A DNA stretch of 64,000 bases. It comes from Whalleya microplaca. Lineage: Eukaryota; Ascomycota; Sordariomycetes; Xylariales; Xylariaceae. Each line of letters starts with the position of its first letter. The stretch's first letter is position 1. The position numbers and the translations under genes are program-made. Location: NCBI GenBank assembly GCA_022497155.1, contig MU385762.1:62001-126000 (forward strand), read 5' to 3'. This document shows, piece by piece, positions 23,732 through 37,715 of the stretch. The notes under the pieces were generated by a model. It worked only from the letters and a program-made list of their open reading frames with translations, ran no database searches and was not told where the DNA came from.

Positions 23732-25220
23732 CTACTCGTCAGCCGAGTACGGCTTGGGCTCAGGCTCCGCCACAGCCCAGCGATACAGGCCGCGCAGACT
23801 CCCCTTGATCCAGCCCTCGACCTCCTCCTCAGGGACGTCGATGGCGCGCGCGCGCGCCTCCTCCGCGGGCGGCATCTCGAAGCGGCGCATGCGCATGCCG
23901 ATGCGCGGGTCGACTACGACGGGCTGCGTCCATATCCTCTCCTTCGGCACTTTGCTCGCACGAGTAGCAGTAGCTTCCGTCTCGCCCTCCTTAGTCTCGG
24001 GTTTGGGGGGTTCGGCGGCCTCCTTCCACACGGCCTTGGGCCAATCGCGCTCCTCGTGCTCGAGCGCGGTCTGCTGCTCGCACCGCAGGGTGGCGGGATC
24101 CTCGTTATCGCGGTACTCGCGCGCGGCGGCGGCGAGGCAGACGGCGGCGACCTCGCGGCCGAGCTCGTCGGCCAGCGCGCGCCGGTTCAGGAAGCGCCGC
24201 AGGCGGGTCAGGGTGTTGGAGAAGCCGAGGATGTGCGGGAAGGGCAGCGGCGTCGAGGGCGCGAACTCGGGCGGGATCAGGAGGGGGAGCAGGGAGGTCG
24301 GGTAGTCGTTGGGCGTGTTGTAGGGGGGTGGTTGGGGGGGCCGCTCGGGCTTTTTGGAGGGGTTTTCTTCTTCGGGCTTGGGTTTTGGGGTATCGCCTTC
24401 GCTTGTTGGGGTAGTAGTTGTTGTTGTTGTTTCTTCAACCTTCTTCGCTTCGGGCTCGGGTAATGGGGGTGCTGTCAGCGGACCCAGCCAGCCCTCATGT
24501 ATGCCCCGAACGTATTCCTTCCACGTGTGCCGCCCAATCACGATATCGCCCCCAGCACCCTGGTACTCCGGGGTACCGTTCCGCTTCCGTATCTCCTGCA
24601 CGAGCTCCTCCTGAGTCTGGGTCTCGCGATCGGGCTGCCTTGCGCGCCGTATCCTCTCGGCGACGGCGGCGCGGACATCGCCCTCCTTCCGGCCCTGGAC
24701 GAACTCCCAGTCCAGCCCGGACGCCGCCAGGATGGGCTTGACGTACTCGGTGTAGTGGTCCTGGGAGACGCGCAGGCCGTCGCCGGGCGGGCTCTCGAGG
24801 AAGACGGTCAGGCGGCGCGGCATCTGCGTCGGGGAGGCCACGGGCTCGCGCGCCAGGTGCGCCACGGACCGCGCCCAGCGCGCCGTCGCCCGCTTCTTCT
24901 CGCGCTTGTCGTAGATTATGGCCGCGGACAGGGTGCCGGTGATGGCGAAGAAGATCATCCAGTTGCGCGAGGGCAGCTTCTTGGGCAGGTTGGGCAGGCC
25001 CAGCAGGCGCAGGACGGAGGGGGGTGAGGCTGGTGGTGGGGGTTTGGGGGCCGAGGTGCCCGGGCTCGGTGTAGCGGTGGCCTGTTACGTATGAGTTAGT
25101 ATATTGACTTATAGCAGCTTGTAGCGACTTCGAGGAAGCTATTGTAATCTGCAATGGACTTACTGGAGCGGCCGAGGCCGGCCCGGCTCCTGGAGCTGAA
25201 GGCGGGTTTGGATCGGCCAT
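23732..25220 (-). CDS. TIM54: Mitochondrial import inner membrane translocase subunit Tim54
   Basis: Minus-strand gene with exons 25164-25220 and 23732-25081 and one 82 bp intron (GTAAGT, branch ACTAAC, acceptor ACAG), giving 468 residues. Tim54 is part of the TIM22 complex, which inserts carrier proteins into the inner mitochondrial membrane. Diagnostic is the start of exon 2: LRLLGLPNLPKKLPSRNWMI, then the single membrane span MIFFAITGTLSAAIIYDKREKKRA. This is followed by the intermembrane-space part with RLTVFLESPPGDGLRVSQ and FKEYVKPIL-like YTEYVKPILAASGLDWEFV. An acidic, Pro-rich insert near residues 205-265 is low-complexity. The short first exon is Pro/Ala-rich, as in relatives. The leader contains four GAGCACT units directly before the ATG. 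Strong antisense open frames here are shadows of high GC. Confidence 0.9.
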
Positions 25221-27585
25221 GCTGAGCACTGAGCACTGAGCACTGAGCACTTAAGCGCACAGTTCCCGAGCGGGAGATTATGACGAGATCCTCGGATCGC
25301 TGACGCTAAACATCCCAGCCCAGTACGGGAAGTCGCTTTTTCAAGCTATAGAAAGGGACGTTGTCAAATGCACAATGGGCACATAAGAAATATGCGTTAG
25401 TGCGTTAGAACTTGCAGCAGGACCCCGAGAATTCGGCGTTGCACTATAATACCTTCCCGTCTGACCTTCCCGTCTGACCTTCGAAAGAGTCGCAATAATC
25501 GGAGCGATAAGATAACAAAATTTGGTCGGCGCCCGGGTCTACGTAACGCCTATCAGAGCACCTTATTTCTTGCTGTTTTTGGCGTGGGGAAGCCCATTCT
25601 GTCCAATCATCGGTCCGTGTTCCTCCACCTATCGATCCATCGTTACTAGTAAATTTCTAGTGCTCTTGTTTTACCTAGTACCTTCATCGTGCAATCGTGT
25701 CACGAGATGCAAGGATACGTCGTTCGTGCTCATGAGAACTTACTCATGTAGTTAGATGGGCTAGTTGTGTTAGTCGTTTGGGATATACATTACTATACTG
25801 CTATAATGTCTACTAAACAACCAGATCGTGGTACATGGCGTAACACAGTCGCCTTACTCGAATGTTTATACCCTTGAATATACGACAACTTGAGATTCAT
25901 GTTTCTCTAAACCGCTTATCTTATAAGAGGTGTTTCTCCCTACCAGGAGTGACTCTCGGTGTTTATATCTGGATTATAAATCAATGTGCTTCTAGGACTT
26001 GTAGACTCACTGTCTCGATGTATGGAGTGAGAGGAAGTCTGACCGCTGTTGCGAATTAGAGACAATGGATACTTACTGCGAGTACATACAAAGTACACCG
26101 CATAGCCCTTATCATACGCGTGAAATGACAGGAGCTGGTGATAAAGTGCGAACCATAGCATCAATGCCACATGGTAGAGCAGTGGGGAATCTTTACGAAC
26201 CTCTTTCAAGATTCCTGTACGGAGTAGAGCCGTGCGCCTAGCCGAGGCCATAGCTAATAAGCGCCGAATCATGCATCGGGGTGTTGGTCGAAGGGTATGC
26301 TGTAGATTGGTATGTAATGCTTCTTCAAGTTGACTGCCCAAATGTATCTCATTTGAAACTTTATATATGTCTTTGACTACTTGAAGCAGTCTATCAGAGT
26401 ACCTAACTAAATAAACTGTAAGTTGAAGGAGAAAGCTCATTACATGTAATATGGAAGTAGTAGACCATCTACCACCGTAACACGTCTATTCGACAAACGA
26501 AGCACCATGACAAGGGAGCACCCGAAGCCTTGGCACGCTAGCCATATATAGTTAGTCTACGCAGTAGTGTTTTCAGGGGCTGTTCCTACCACTCACCGTC
26601 CTGCCAGCCTGCTTGGAGGGGACGCGCTGGACCAGTAGCAGGTTCTTCCATTTCAGGGTCTGGATCCATTAGAATGGATGGACTTACTGCTCCGACATCT
26701 ACATAGTACAAGTACACATCAGGAGGGTCAGGGAAGGGGGGTTTTTGGTTGCACCTCACAAAATAAAAAAATTCTTGTGTTTCGTCCCTTTTTGTTTTTT
26801 TTTTTTTTTATCTTCAGACACGAAGGCGAAGGCTTAGGCTTGTAACTAATTCTTCATTCGTTTGTTGATGACCCTTTGCGTACATATACATATACATATA
26901 CAGATTGAAGCATTAGAGCAATAACATACATACATACATACATACATACATACAGACATATTTTGTTGTGCAGCAACGCCATAAATACTTTACCTACCTT
27001 AGGTACTGTACTTAACGGTTGCCCATCAACGGCCACTCTGGCCCTAACAAGGTATGGGCATACATACATCCATTACTACATACAGTACAAGTACGAGTAC
27101 ATACATACCACATACCTTGGGCTGGTAGGCACAGACACGACACTATCGCTATCGTGTGCCAGAACAGTTGCGGGCCGCAATTCTAATTGGGCATCCCCGT
27201 TACTATTTCACCCCCTGTCAACCTTCCCTTTCTCTCTCTTTACCTTTGTAGACATCCGGTCACTTAACCTTGAGAGTCTCTGTGTGTCGGCTCAAGGGCA
27301 TTGATTGCGAGATTGGAGATTTGAGATTTGAGATCTGGTATTTGGTCTTTTCGAGTCTATCGAGTCTGTTATAGATCGCGGTCGGTCGCGACTTTTACCC
27401 TCTCGCCGACCCCTCTACTTCACTCTCTACTTCACTCTCTACTTCACTTTCTACATCGCCCTACCTCACTCTACCTTACTCACTCTACCTCCACCCGACT
27501 AAAGTGCGAGACCACGCCACGCGCCTCAAGTTGTGAATAGCTTCAGTAAGGCTCTGAGGGGACTATAAACCCGGTCGCCGTCACC
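25221..27585. other. Intergenic between TIM54 and COT1; simple repeats
   Basis: Divergent promoter region of 2.4 kb. 25222-25251 carries four GAGCACT units in the TIM54 leader, and 25456-25485 has a duplicated CTTCCCGTCTGAC. 25500-26500 is AT-richer with no coding frame. A 15-T run lies at 26795-26809 and a (CATA)n microsatellite at about 26924-26953. The COT1 leader shows three units of CTCTACTTCACT at about 27413-27450. No gene was recognised. Confidence 0.45.
26924..26953. repeat. CATA microsatellite
   Basis: About seven perfect CATA units in a row, with related ATACAT units just upstream at 26882-26900. A simple sequence repeat in the region between TIM54 and COT1, likely to vary in length between isolates. 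Confidence 0.85.
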
Positions 27586-29686
<2,101 letters not shown>

Positions 29687-30898
29687 TCGCCCAGGCCGTC
29701 GTCATTACTGTCTTGTCCACTCCATTCCGACTCCCAGATGGTTGGAATCCGTAGGACGCTGTTGGGATGGTGACCAAGAGAGTCACACTTGGTTGGGCGC
29801 CCAGTATAGATGTATCCTGTCTCAGACCGCCTGTGACGGTCAAGTTCATTGGGATATAATTCTTTGCAAAGCGAGACCTGGCAGTCTCGCGTCGGAAGAA
29901 GAAAACATATTGGACCACACATCACACACATCTCACAGAAGACAATAAGGAAGAAGAAAAAAGAAACAGAAAAGGAAGAAAAAAACAAAACACATAATGG
30001 TCTAATCCTACCCTCCCCTGGCTAATATATCCTGCCATTGCAACAACTTCGCGGACGACAAACCACACACACACACATTTTGTATCTTGCACGGGGAAGA
30101 ATCTTTTCGTCAGTAAACCAATCAATCGACCACATGAGAAGGGGGGATCCATAGAGAAGCTGATTATACGGGAGGCAGTAGCAGTGAGTGCTGTTGGTGG
30201 GCTTTGTTGGTGGGCTTTGGTGGTGGGCGGTGGTACTACTGCTGAGCTATATTTATGTAACGGAAACTGGACTGTTTATTGGGCAAGATAGATAGATGTG
30301 AGATAGATATACGCTCTAGTGTCATGTCACACACTCAGCTTGCGATGGATGGAGAGAGCTCTGAGGTCCATGGGGTACAAAGTTATATGTGGAAGAAGTT
30401 GTGAGCGGCGGACAGACAGAGTAGATAGGCCATTCAATCTATTTGATCGAGAATGAACGAAAAAGAGACTTGTATCGCTCGCTGTATTACGTGGATGAGT
30501 TTAACTTATTCGCAAATAGGGTTATAAGCTCTTGATGCGCCGAAGCACTGTCTAACCTAAGCACTGAAGGTTTGGGAGTGGCAGCTGATGACGGACCGTC
30601 GGGTGCTTCTATTTTATCGATAAGACTGTTAGCTTATCGGATAGCTGCATGGGAATTCTTGGCTTGGTTTGTATTCCGTAGCTGGAGGCGAAGTTACGAC
30701 GTCTGTTCTTCCATCTCTCATCACGTCGGGTGAAAACAGAACTACGATAAAGTCGACGACATCACATAACGACTGCGTCTCATTCAATACTAGATCTTTC
30801 TCATCACCAATAAAACTCCACCACATACACACTCGAGAGCGGAACGAAACCCTCCCTACCCCAGGGAAAAGACAACAAAAAAAAAAAAAAAACAAAAA
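29687..30898. other. COT1 3' region and SF3A2 promoter
   Basis: The first part should be the COT1 3' UTR, including a purine-rich A/G stretch at 29940-29995. No gene was recognised. An A-rich run (30877-30899, 17 A plus AAAAAA before ATGG) lies immediately before the SF3A2 start codon, so the leader ends in almost pure adenine. Confidence 0.4.
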
Positions 30899-31633
30899 AT
30901 GGACTACCAGAACCGCGCAGGCTCCAAGTTCGGCGGCGGCGGCGTGGCCTCCGCCTCGGCGACGAACGCGGACCGGCGCGAGCGGCTGCGCAAGCTGGCG
31001 CTCGAGACGATCGACCTGGACAAGGACCCGTACTTCTTCAAGAACCACGTCGGCTCCTTCGAGTGCCGGCTGTGCCTGACCGTGCACCAGAACGACGGCT
31101 CCTACCTCGCCCACACCCAGGGCAAGAAGCACCAGACCAACCTCGCGCGGCGCGCCGCGCGCGAGCAAAAAGAAGGGAAGGCCGGGCAGGTCGATCCGAA
31201 TACGGGGTTGCCGGCGGGTGTGGTCGGGGCCGGGTTTGGCGCGGGCTTGGTCAGGAGGAATGTGGTGAAGATTGGACGCCCGGGGTACAAGATCACGAAG
31301 GTGCGGGACCAGGTCAGCAGGCAGCAGGGCCTGCTGTTCCAGCTGCAGTACCCGGAGATTGCGCAGGGCGTCACGCCGAAGGTGCGCTTCATGAGCGCGT
31401 TCGAGCAGCGCGTCGACGAGCCGCCCGACAAGAACTTCCAGTACATGCTGGTGGCGGCCGAGCCGTACGAGACCTGCGCGTTCAAGCTGCAGGCGCGCGA
31501 GATCGATCGGTCGGGGGAGCGCTACTGGACTTGGTGGGACGCGGATCTGAAGGAGTTCTGGGTCCAGGTTATGTTCCTTACTGAGCGCGAGGAGAGGTAT
31601 GTTGGTGTGCCTGGGTTGCCGGGGCGGAGGTGA
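30899..31633 (+). CDS. Splicing factor 3A subunit 2 (SF3A2 / Prp11)
   Basis: Intronless gene for 244 residues. The protein is a U2 snRNP component needed for prespliceosome assembly. The N-terminus MDYQNRAGSKFGGGG is the family's signature start. A matrin-type C2H2 zinc finger has Cys56, Cys59, His72 and His78 (ECRLCLTVHQNDGSYLAHTQ, then GKKHQ). The conserved C-terminal part includes IGRPGYKITKVRD, LLFQLQYPEIAQGVTPKVRF and the FQYMLVAAEPYETCAFKL segment that forms the SF3A2 core, ending with WTWWDADLKEFWVQVMF. The length fits fungal Prp11, which lacks the Pro-rich tail of the animal protein. GC content is high, as in TIM54 and PGK1. Confidence 0.95.
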   Translation: MDYQNRAGSKFGGGGVASASATNADRRERLRKLALETIDLDKDPYFFKNHVGSFECRLCLTVHQNDGSYLAHTQGKKHQTNLARRAAREQKEGKAGQVDPNTGLPAGVVGAGFGAGLVRRNVVKIGRPGYKITKVRDQVSRQQGLLFQLQYPEIAQGVTPKVRFMSAFEQRVDEPPDKNFQYMLVAAEPYETCAFKLQAREIDRSGERYWTWWDADLKEFWVQVMFLTEREERYVGVPGLPGRR

Positions 31634-32443
31634 GGTGGTTTGAGGGAGTTGGTTGTGAGCATTTTGCTTGTTAGGGCGGTGGTTGGCTTGCTAGGTTAAG
31701 GATGCGGATGATGGGCATGCTGAAAATAGGGGCATGCGATCTTGATACAGTTTGGTCACGTCTTAGGCATTGCGCGAATCAAATGGACTTTCGCGAACAT
31801 GATTTATAAGCGGTGCTTGTTCGACAGTCTAGTTCCCAAGTTGTGTAAGTAGGATACGGTGTTCGGGCGATGCTACCATGTACTAATATTGCATCTGCAG
31901 CGAGGGGGGGTATAAACGGCTGAGTACAGTCTATCCTCGGGTTCGATGGATCGGACCAGGTGGCAACAGAGAAAAACTTAATACCATATCGATCCAACAT
32001 ATTTCTAATTTACCTGTATGATTCTTGGGATGAAGACGTCACAAAAGTTTAAAGATCTGGAAGATGATCATATCAAATTCAAAGACACGGGTAGTTATTA
32101 CAGTCACTAATGTTTACTTCTTTACCTGAACATATATATTACAGTAACTAGAAAGAGACCCTTGCGTCGCAGTCTTCGGTAATCTCTTTACTCTAGCTCC
32201 TTACTTACCCGTCTAGTTTGTCGGCCTTTCCCTTTGAGTTCTCTCCTGCTTCTAGGGTTATTACCAATGAGCCATTGGGGCTAGTGCTATTGTGTGTTGG
32301 TTGTAGAATAGGGACAAGGACCAGCTGGCCGCAAGGTTCGTCGACTCGTACTACTATTACGATATTGTCAGCTATCGGGAAGGGTGAAATCCTCGAACTA
32401 GATTTCGACTGGGCAACCTTATGGACTGGATATATATCTATTC
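31634..32443. other. Convergent 3' region, no gene
   Basis: Between the SF3A2 stop and the permease stop, transcribed towards each other. GC falls quickly after about 31750. The open frame at 32218-32451 has no protein-like features. No RNA gene was seen. Confidence 0.4.
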
Positions 32444-34136
32444 TCAGCTAAAAACAAACCTCTTCGCCTTCACATACCACGGTGTTGATACTTTCTCCGT
32501 GCTACCTACACCCTCTAAGCTAGTTACATCACCACCAGCTAAGTACTCTCTTCTGCCTGTCACAAGATCGATCTCCATCAACGGCACAATCCTCGTACCC
32601 TTGATGAACTTCCACCCCAGGTACAAGACGACAAAGATCACAATCACGATATACGAGAACACGAAGTCGACGGCCGCGAATCCATCGACGAAAACCTCGT
32701 ACCCAGATATGAACACCAAGAAAAGATTAATCAACACCACGAACCAGGTGCCCCAGGGATGCAGCCACGCACGATACGGCAGCTCGTCGAGGGCATGGCC
32801 CTGGGCAGCCCAGGCCCGCCGCAGTCGCAGGTGCGTGATCCCGATGAAGGCCCAGGCGATGAAGGTCGCGGAGCCCGAGATCGTGATCAGGTAGCTGAAG
32901 ACCTTCCCGGGGCCAGCGGCGATGTTGAAGAGCGCGAGCAGGCCCAGCAGGTTCGAGAACACGATCGCGTTCACGGGGATCCCGTTCGCGGTCGTCCGCG
33001 CGAAGAAGGCCGGCGCGCGCCGGTTGTTGGCCAGGCTGACGAGGCTGCGCGAGGCCACGTAGATCGCGCTGTTGACGGAGGAGAACTGCGCCGTGATCAT
33101 CACGACGTTGAGGAGGTTCCCCGCGCCCGCCCAGCCGGCCTGGACGAGCGCGATGGTCCAGGGAGATAGTGCTGATTTGCTGGATGCGTTCAGCAGCTGG
33201 TCGTTGTTGTACGGGACGATGATGCCGGCGAAGAACACTAGGCCAATGAATATGACCAGTATCCGCCAGAATGTCTGCCGGATCGCCTTCGGGAGGTCGC
33301 GCGAGGGGTTCCTGCTCTCGGCGGCGGTAAGGGCGAGCATCTCTGTGCCGCAATAGTAGACCGCCGCAAGCACAAATGTCTTGCCAAACCCCTGGATCCC
33401 ATTGGCAATCACACCCGGATTTCTCCAGTACTTGAAGCCAATGTATTCACCACCGATCGCCCCCGTGTTCACCAAGATTGCCACCAGAAAGCCGCCAACC
33501 ACGCATATCAGTTTCCAACAAGCTAGGTAAAACTCCATCTCGCCATAGAATACAATGCCCAATAACGAAGTGCACTGGAAGCCAGCCCAGAAGATCAATA
33601 TCCAGCCGTACGACGGGATCGGCGTGGCCCAGAGGCCCATGATCAGCGAGATGTTGTTGTAGTCGTTGGCGATGTTGGTGATCCACAGGTACCAGTAGTT
33701 CCAGCCGAGGCTGAAGGCGAAGGCCGGGTCGACGAAGCGGCCCGCCAGCTCGATGAAGGCCCCCTGGATCGGGAACAGCGTCGACATCTCGCCCAGGCTC
33801 TGCATCACGAAGAACACGTCCACCCCGATCACCAGGAAGCAGATCAGCGCCCCGACCGGCCCCGCGTAGGAGATTGCCGACCCCGTCCCGTACCAGATGC
33901 TGGCTCCTACCACGCCGCCGAACGCTATCATTTGCTGCGCCGTGAAGTTAGTAAGTGGAGTCTCGTGGGCGATGGCTGCTGGAGACGCCTACCAAATGCC
34001 GGTTCTTGAGACCTCGCTGCAACCCATCGTCGATGATATTGCCGTTGCTCGCCAGGGCCACCTCGGTTGCACCGAGTGGAACGTCATCGGCAGCCGCTAG
34101 CTTCTTCTCATCGATGACTCCGGGCGGCGATGCCAT
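32444..34136 (-). CDS. Amino-acid permease (APC superfamily, YAT type)
   Basis: Minus-strand gene with exons 33993-34136 and 32444-33934 joined across a 58 bp intron (GTAGGC, ACTAAC branch, GCAG); 544 residues. It is a plasma-membrane amino-acid/proton symporter by family. The hydrophilic N-terminus ends in LQRGLKNRHLQMIAFGG, the hallmark at the start of TM1, and the splice site falls inside this motif. Then come VGASIWYGTGSAISYAGPVG, SLGEMSTLFPIQGAFIELAG (the TM3 block) and AFSLGWNYWYLW. The middle block has GTEMLALTAAESRNPSRDLP, the usual 'GtE...aaaEs.nPrk..P' of the family. About 12 membrane segments are visible. The C-terminal tail is short and cytoplasmic. The exact substrate cannot be told. 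The start is the first ATG of the upstream exon. No defect was seen. Confidence 0.9.
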
Positions 34137-35595
34137 GATAACGTGATGCTAACCCCGGCCTCCCTGTAAGTTGGGAGTTCAACAGAACAGCGCAACTTTG
34201 TGAACTCACTTCAATGGCTTTACAAGTGTCACGAAGTCTACAACAGCGCAACAGCGAGTACACAGCTAACAAGTGAATCGCGCAATATCACGTCGATCTA
34301 TCAAGTGCCCACGGCGATAGTTTTATGACCCCGGCCTGGCTCCCAAGCGGGCAGCTCCGTAAGATACCTACCTTACTGCTATGCTACCCCACTGCTTATC
34401 AACCGCCATCGCTGAAACGGCCGGAACATACGTATTCCCCAGCTCTGAATCATTTGGCTCTGATAAGACGTGATCCGGCACACCTTAGTGATCTCGGTCC
34501 AATTCGGGGGGCGGGGGCTCTTATCTGGTTGCTTTTTATCTCCACGTATATAACTAGTCGATCTTGTTAATGTGTTCACTCAACGCCTGTGTTCGCGTAG
34601 CTGGCTTGCTCTTCATCATCACGGATAGAAGCATTTGGACTGTCTTCTTGCATTACCAGACTATGTGTATTTGATATACCGTTTGTGTTGCCGTTGCCTA
34701 CGTGACCCTCGACTGGTATCTAATCGGTTAGCTAAGTATATTGTTGGCACAAAGTCGTCAGAGTCGTCTTTGTAAGTGTGGTGGTGCACGAAATGATTGA
34801 AGCGACGATTGAATAACGGTATGGAGTTATTTTAGTCGACTATAATCCAATTCGACACTCTAACTATATGGACCTATCCTGTTGAAATGACATAGCGAAT
34901 AAAGATTATAAGATATGAGGTCTAGGCACATTTCAGGATGTCCAGGACTTTCTCGACCTCACATCGCAGCGTGCCGTGAGGTTGAAAGAGCTCCTGAAAT
35001 GTACAACAACCGGCTCATTAACTATAGAAGTCTAAGGTCGTAGAAGCGAACCCAGAGAGCGAGGCCAGGAACCCAGACTACGTGTGTGAAACTCATAATC
35101 ATACATATACGAGAATGATGACTACCCAGAGCCTCCAGGATGAGAAATCAAGTCTGTTTGCTACGAATTGCTTTCGTCTTATGAATTGAGTTCATCACTT
35201 AATACAAGCCGTAAACAGTACTGTCAGCCATTGAAAAGTGAATATAATGTATGAGATGCTTAGTCGTAGAATAGCTTGACGCTAATATTTGATAATCAGC
35301 CTATACTTGATTGACCCCTCGAAATAGTTCTCATAATGAAAAGGCTTAGAGTTATATATCCGTTCCTTGGCCAATGGACAGCTTATGAGGGTAGCTGAGT
35401 CATCTGAGCAAGATATGAAGACCCCCGGAGCTCCGAACGAGGCGGATGTCCGTGACACAGAAGACATATTCTCAAGTGCTTACCTTGAAACAAGCCACTA
35501 TCCGTTTTCTGAGCCAGACATAATTGTTTTGTTGAGGTAAATATTTGATAGATGATTTGAAAGAAAACATTGTCAAGATTATTGGCCTCCCTTTT
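34137..35595. other. Divergent promoter region with a long hairpin
   Basis: AT-rich space between the permease and the FSH1 hydrolase, which are transcribed away from each other. It contains the 75 bp imperfect hairpin at 34928-35002 described separately. The short minus-strand frames at 35282-35655 have no recognised features and overlap the start of the hydrolase. Confidence 0.4.
34928..35002. repeat. Imperfect 75 bp hairpin (inverted repeat)
   Basis: The left arm starts ACATTTCAGGA and ends GACCTCAC; the right arm starts GTGAGGTT and ends TCCTGAAATGT. Eleven outer base pairs are perfect, an inner stem of about 16 pairs has a few mismatches, the left side has an extra bulge of about 7 bases, and the loop is about 13 bases. 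It could be a small foldback element, or a structured transcript. It is not inside a recognised gene. Confidence 0.6.
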
Positions 35596-36455
35596 ATGGG
35601 CGTCATGAGAATCCTTTGCCTCCATGGTGCTGATAGCAGTGGACGCATCTTCCAATCTGAATTAGGTATGGGTACCCGTGCTGCTCTCGCTACTTCGTCT
35701 GACCTCTAGGGATTGTAGCATCTACTTTATCAATTTTACAGCATTCAATTGCAAACCTTTCATTTGACTTTGCCGATGGACCTTTGCAATCCTCAGCTCA
35801 CGCCACAGGGAACTCATCACAAGATAATCAATCGCGTTATAAATTCTATGAGGCGTTAGAAGTTAAGGATATCCGCAAAGCCCATAAGTGGTTGACCACG
35901 AAATTGCTTCAGAGCGGTCCCTACGATGGTGTGATAGCATTCTCTCACGGCGCTGTTCTTGTCTCTAGCTACCTCTTATACCAACAATGGTATGAACATG
36001 AGTCACTGCCACCATTCAGATTTGCCGCATTCATCAGCGGGAATGTCTCGCTAAAAGTTCTAAAAGATCTTGGAGTGACGATCCCAGATAAGGCAGAGCG
36101 AGTAGTGGCCGAAGCTGAGGTCCAATACTTACAGGGACTAGGGCCGTTGCTAGCCCACGCAACTAGAGCACGGCGAGCCGTCTTCGACTCAGATGACTGC
36201 TTTGGATTGAACTTGAATAGCATTCCCCTGGAATTGAAAATAAGAATACCAACCGTCCATGTCTGGGGCGAGAGAGATCCAATGTTGCCCGCTTCAGTAC
36301 AACTTGCAGGGTTATGCGACCCATATATCAGGAAAATTCACATTCACTCTGGGGCACACGAGGTTCCCCTGAATGAGGAACCCCCGGATGAACTGGCGGC
36401 AATGTTGGAATGGTGCGCTCAGCGTGCCACCTGGCCAGGTCAAACGCAAGTCTGA
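35596..36455 (+). CDS. FSH1-family serine hydrolase
   Basis: Two exons (35596-35665, 35719-36455) with a 53 bp intron (GTATGG, CTGAC branch, TGTAG); 268 residues. The family is an alpha/beta hydrolase group that includes yeast Fsh1-3 and LovG-like thioesterases of fungal biosynthetic clusters. MGVMRILCLHG is the typical start, with the oxyanion-side LCLHG motif. The nucleophile is Ser99 in GVIAFSHGA (family usual G.SQG). The acid is Asp210 in VWGERDPM. The base is His237 in SGAHEVPL. The frame across the junction reads ELASTLSILQ and continues SFDFADGP, the family's 'F.fvdgP'. It lies upstream of a P450, so a role in secondary metabolism is possible but unproven. A second ATG at 35605 could also serve. 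Confidence 0.85.
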
Positions 36456-37715
36456 AGAGGGAACCAGATCAGCATCATTCGAATGCAGATTAAATAACTC
36501 TCGATTACTTTCGTAACGCTGGATGTCGATCCTTAATGTGACCGCTCTAGTAGTTTTCATCTTGATCCTAGTAGAACAACCTGGTACGATTGGGCAATGG
36601 AACAAACAACCTGATCTGGCTGTCTGGTCACAGTTATTATTGCATCAGACACCATATGACCATGTTCATCGTCAGGGACATGCCTGATGGCGTAGAAACT
36701 TGAAAGTAGTATTGATCCTACTAGGCCTATCGTATGTCGCTTATTTTAGTAAGAAAACGAGACCGTCAAACGACCCGAGAACCTGGAAAGTCTTTGGTTG
36801 CTTTGCGGCGGTGCCAATGCCAATCATTGGCTAGATGCAAGCCCATTTATTCGGTAATTATTCCTAGCCAGACACATTTAGCCAACGCCACGGGATGGCC
36901 CGGTGTATGTCGTATGTGCAAGGACTCAGGTAGTCGCTAAACCTAAACAATATTAGCAAATCTGGCCGTAGATCGTGGTTGATCCCTGACTTTCTACCCT
37001 TGGCAGCTTGGTATATAAATGTAGTTGCCACCTTCTAACTCTTTGAGTGACACTCTTGGAAGTTAGTCGGTATAGATGCCATATCTAGCGCTTATTGTTG
37101 TGTCTATCAGGCCAATAAAGTCTTCCTTAATGATCGATGAAGAATAAAGTGACAGTCTGAACTTTTATATTGACTGTAGTGCTGATCAACGTCTACGTCT
37201 ATGCTGCTTTATATCGAATCTATAGAAATGGTGGAGATCAGCTAGACATGTCCTACTTCTAGAAATCTGCCAACTCTAAATTTGCATTAGATCGCACTAT
37301 CCATTCTACCCGTCTTTGCTCTTAACCATGTTGCTTCTGACTGATGCAACATGCGTGTCTTGGGACTATTTCATGTTGGAGTACTTAGCCTAGGTTGACA
37401 GCTGTTAATATCCAGTACCAGTACGTGACGGCGAGTTTCAATGTAAATTACAGGCTTTAAGCCTGTTCTTCTGCATTTGCTATCATCTCCATCATACCGG
37501 GAATTTCGAATCACATTAAGCTACTTACTATCTAGGTACCGAGAAGACCCAAGTTTGGTCCACAATCACTTGCAAGCCAAAGACAACTGCATGTCTTCCA
37601 TATTCACCATGAAAGGAGCGTAGCATCCATTCGTATTCTGGCCATTATCTTTACTTACTTCTACTACATGCTTTTGTTTCTTAGGTAGATTATACACCCT
37701 AGTTCGGCTACGAAT
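36456..37715. other. Intergenic, presumed P450 promoter
   Basis: AT-rich DNA without a coding frame of note. A TATA-like TATATAAA lies near 37010. Nothing else was recognised between the hydrolase and the P450. Confidence 0.35.

Noticed and set aside
24495..25250. 251-codon minus-strand frame overlapping TIM54
   Set aside because: It reads through the TIM54 intron and then continues in the wrong frame. The spliced Tim54 reading explains the sequence.
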